Source: Larix kaempferi (taxonomy: Eukaryota > Streptophyta > Pinopsida > Pinales > Pinaceae). Taken from it: a stretch of 64,000 nt of DNA. The stretch spans positions 647,001-711,000 of the forward strand of contig BSBM01000152.1 of NCBI GenBank assembly GCA_027924585.1, read 5' to 3'. Below are positions 63,201 to 64,000 of this stretch, one piece after another; the stretch's first letter is position 1; each line of letters opens with the position of its first letter. The notes under the pieces are model-generated. The model was not told the origin of the DNA. It made no database searches and worked only from the letters and a program-made list of their open reading frames with translations. Both the position numbers and the translations under genes were made by a program.

Positions 63201-63531
63201 AATAATGGATCCAATCACCTGAATTACCAAAGGGAACTTTAAATACATATTCAGTCAAACCTTATAGCCGTAAGAAGGAGACTCACATTATTGCATTCAA
63301 TACATTTGTACACATGCGAGAGTTCACCCACCCGAAACATTTCCGCAAAGCTGTAGAACTTTATAACTAGCAAACCATGATACTTATGAAGCTAAGACAT
63401 TTCAAAGAGTAGAAATCAAATATTGGTACAATAAGTACTTATCATTTCCGAAGTTAGTATTCATCTTGTCTTTTCCAGTTTACCCTAGTGTTGAATTTTT
63501 TTTTTTTTTTCTATTTTTTTGGGACATCACA
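59345..63531 (+). repeat. 3' LTR of element A
   Basis: 4187 bp, TG...CA, partner of 22653-26826. The (TTA)n tract near 60245 is longer than in the 5' LTR. Confidence 0.92.
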
Positions 63532-63536
63532 GTACT
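63532..63536. repeat. TSD of element A (right)
   Basis: GTACT; see 22648-22652. Confidence 0.92.
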
Positions 63537-64000
63537 CAATAGTAATACCTCTGCCTTTAGCAATATTGAAGTCTGCATTAAGCAGTACTAGTTCAAAAAT
63601 GCAGACTTAGTTCTATCATTCACTTCCTAGCCTTCCCCTCATCGAATCTCTTATGCACTCTTATTTTTCTCTTTCAGAAATAGTCACAAGGATAACTTGG
63701 TGAGCCCCTGCTCAATTCGATGGGTGTTATATCAGGCCTAGGTCTTTGGTCAGTTTCTTAGTTATCGAGCCACCTACTCAGTTCCACTTTCTTAGGGAAC
63801 ATGACCATAAAAATAGGGAAGTTTTCCCCTGCAATAGCTGTAAGTGAATGATGATGCTGCTGAGTGTCAGTTTTCTCCCCATCCCAGTCCATTCCTCCTA
63901 GTGGGTCAGTGAACACTCTTTTCAATAGTCTCCTTTGGATATTTGTCTCCTCTTTTATTTATTAATAATAAAAATATTAGAGTAATTAATTACAGTCATC
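63537..64000. other. Unassigned flank right of element A
   Basis: Continues the sequence that ends at 22647. No coding domain seen. Confidence 0.4.

Larger units (their letters stand above)
22653..63531 (+). mobile_element. Ty3/gypsy element A with very long LTRs, split by nested insertions
   Basis: LTRs 22653-26826 (4174 bp) and 59345-63531 (4187 bp), a canonical PBS after the first and a purine tract before the second, and a perfect TSD. gag-PR lies at 27013-28857 and RT-RNase H-integrase at 56526-59310, with 27.7 kb of element B between them. Without B and one TSD copy the element would be about 13.2 kb. Long LTRs and a chromodomain-like pol tail suggest the chromovirus branch (Del/Tekay-like), which is an inference. 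Confidence 0.93.

Noticed and set aside
1-64000. CRISPR arrays, bacterial operons, riboswitches
   Set aside because: Repeats present are plant-type LTR, minisatellite or foldback sequence; no spacer pattern or bacterial gene is seen.

Overview
The window looks like repeat-dense nuclear DNA of a seed plant with a large genome. The LTR retrotransposons use primer-binding sites complementary to initiator-Met tRNA. Two fragments match plant-type host proteins: a RABD/Rab1 GTPase C-terminal exon and a PRMT5-like piece. Gene density is very low and nested LTR elements dominate. A gymnosperm would fit, but the sequence alone does not prove it. I see no bacterial genes, CRISPR array or rRNA.

Layout. 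1-2608: mostly unassigned sequence with a RABD-like terminal exon at 2185-2277 and its probable 3' flank. 2614-9420: a complete but decayed Ty1/copia element (G, minus strand) with 646-bp LTRs and a perfect TSD (TCTTG), inserted in a 70-bp tandem duplication. 9426-12240: a tRNA-like sequence, a TGACTAA-rich foldback element, and a PRMT5-like pseudogene fragment on the minus strand. About 12240-15884: 3' end of an LTR, PBS and gag-PR-RT of a decayed Ty3/gypsy element (D, plus strand), cut off inside pol. 15885-17231 and 21130-22647: non-coding LTR-like sequence split by a solo LTR (F, 17232-21124, TSD CATTA).

22653-63531 is a three-level nest. Element A is a plus-strand Ty3/gypsy element with about 4.2-kb LTRs and TSD GTACT. 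It was split in pol by element B (28858-56520, minus strand, 1.69-kb LTRs, TSD ACTGT). Element B was split by element C (31337-49233, minus strand, TSD TTTCA). C has the order LTR-internal-LTR-internal-LTR, three 1636-bp LTRs inside one TSD pair. B and C show no recognisable gag or pol, so they look non-autonomous. LTR divergence judged by eye (A about 4% in a sample, B about 2.5%, C about 1%) agrees with the nesting order. A's pol reading frame resumes exactly on the far side of B once one TSD copy is discounted.

No gene in the window looks intact and active. A's pol keeps one frame for 2.8 kb but has five stops, and two of its three integrase catalytic acids are replaced; most changes look like C-to-T or G-to-A transitions, as expected from long-term cytosine methylation. 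The least ordinary signals are the triple-LTR array of C, an 11-bp GC-rich repeat inside C that opens every reading frame, an array of 15-16-nt inverted repeats with covarying stems in copia G, and the RABD exon with an altered prenylation motif.
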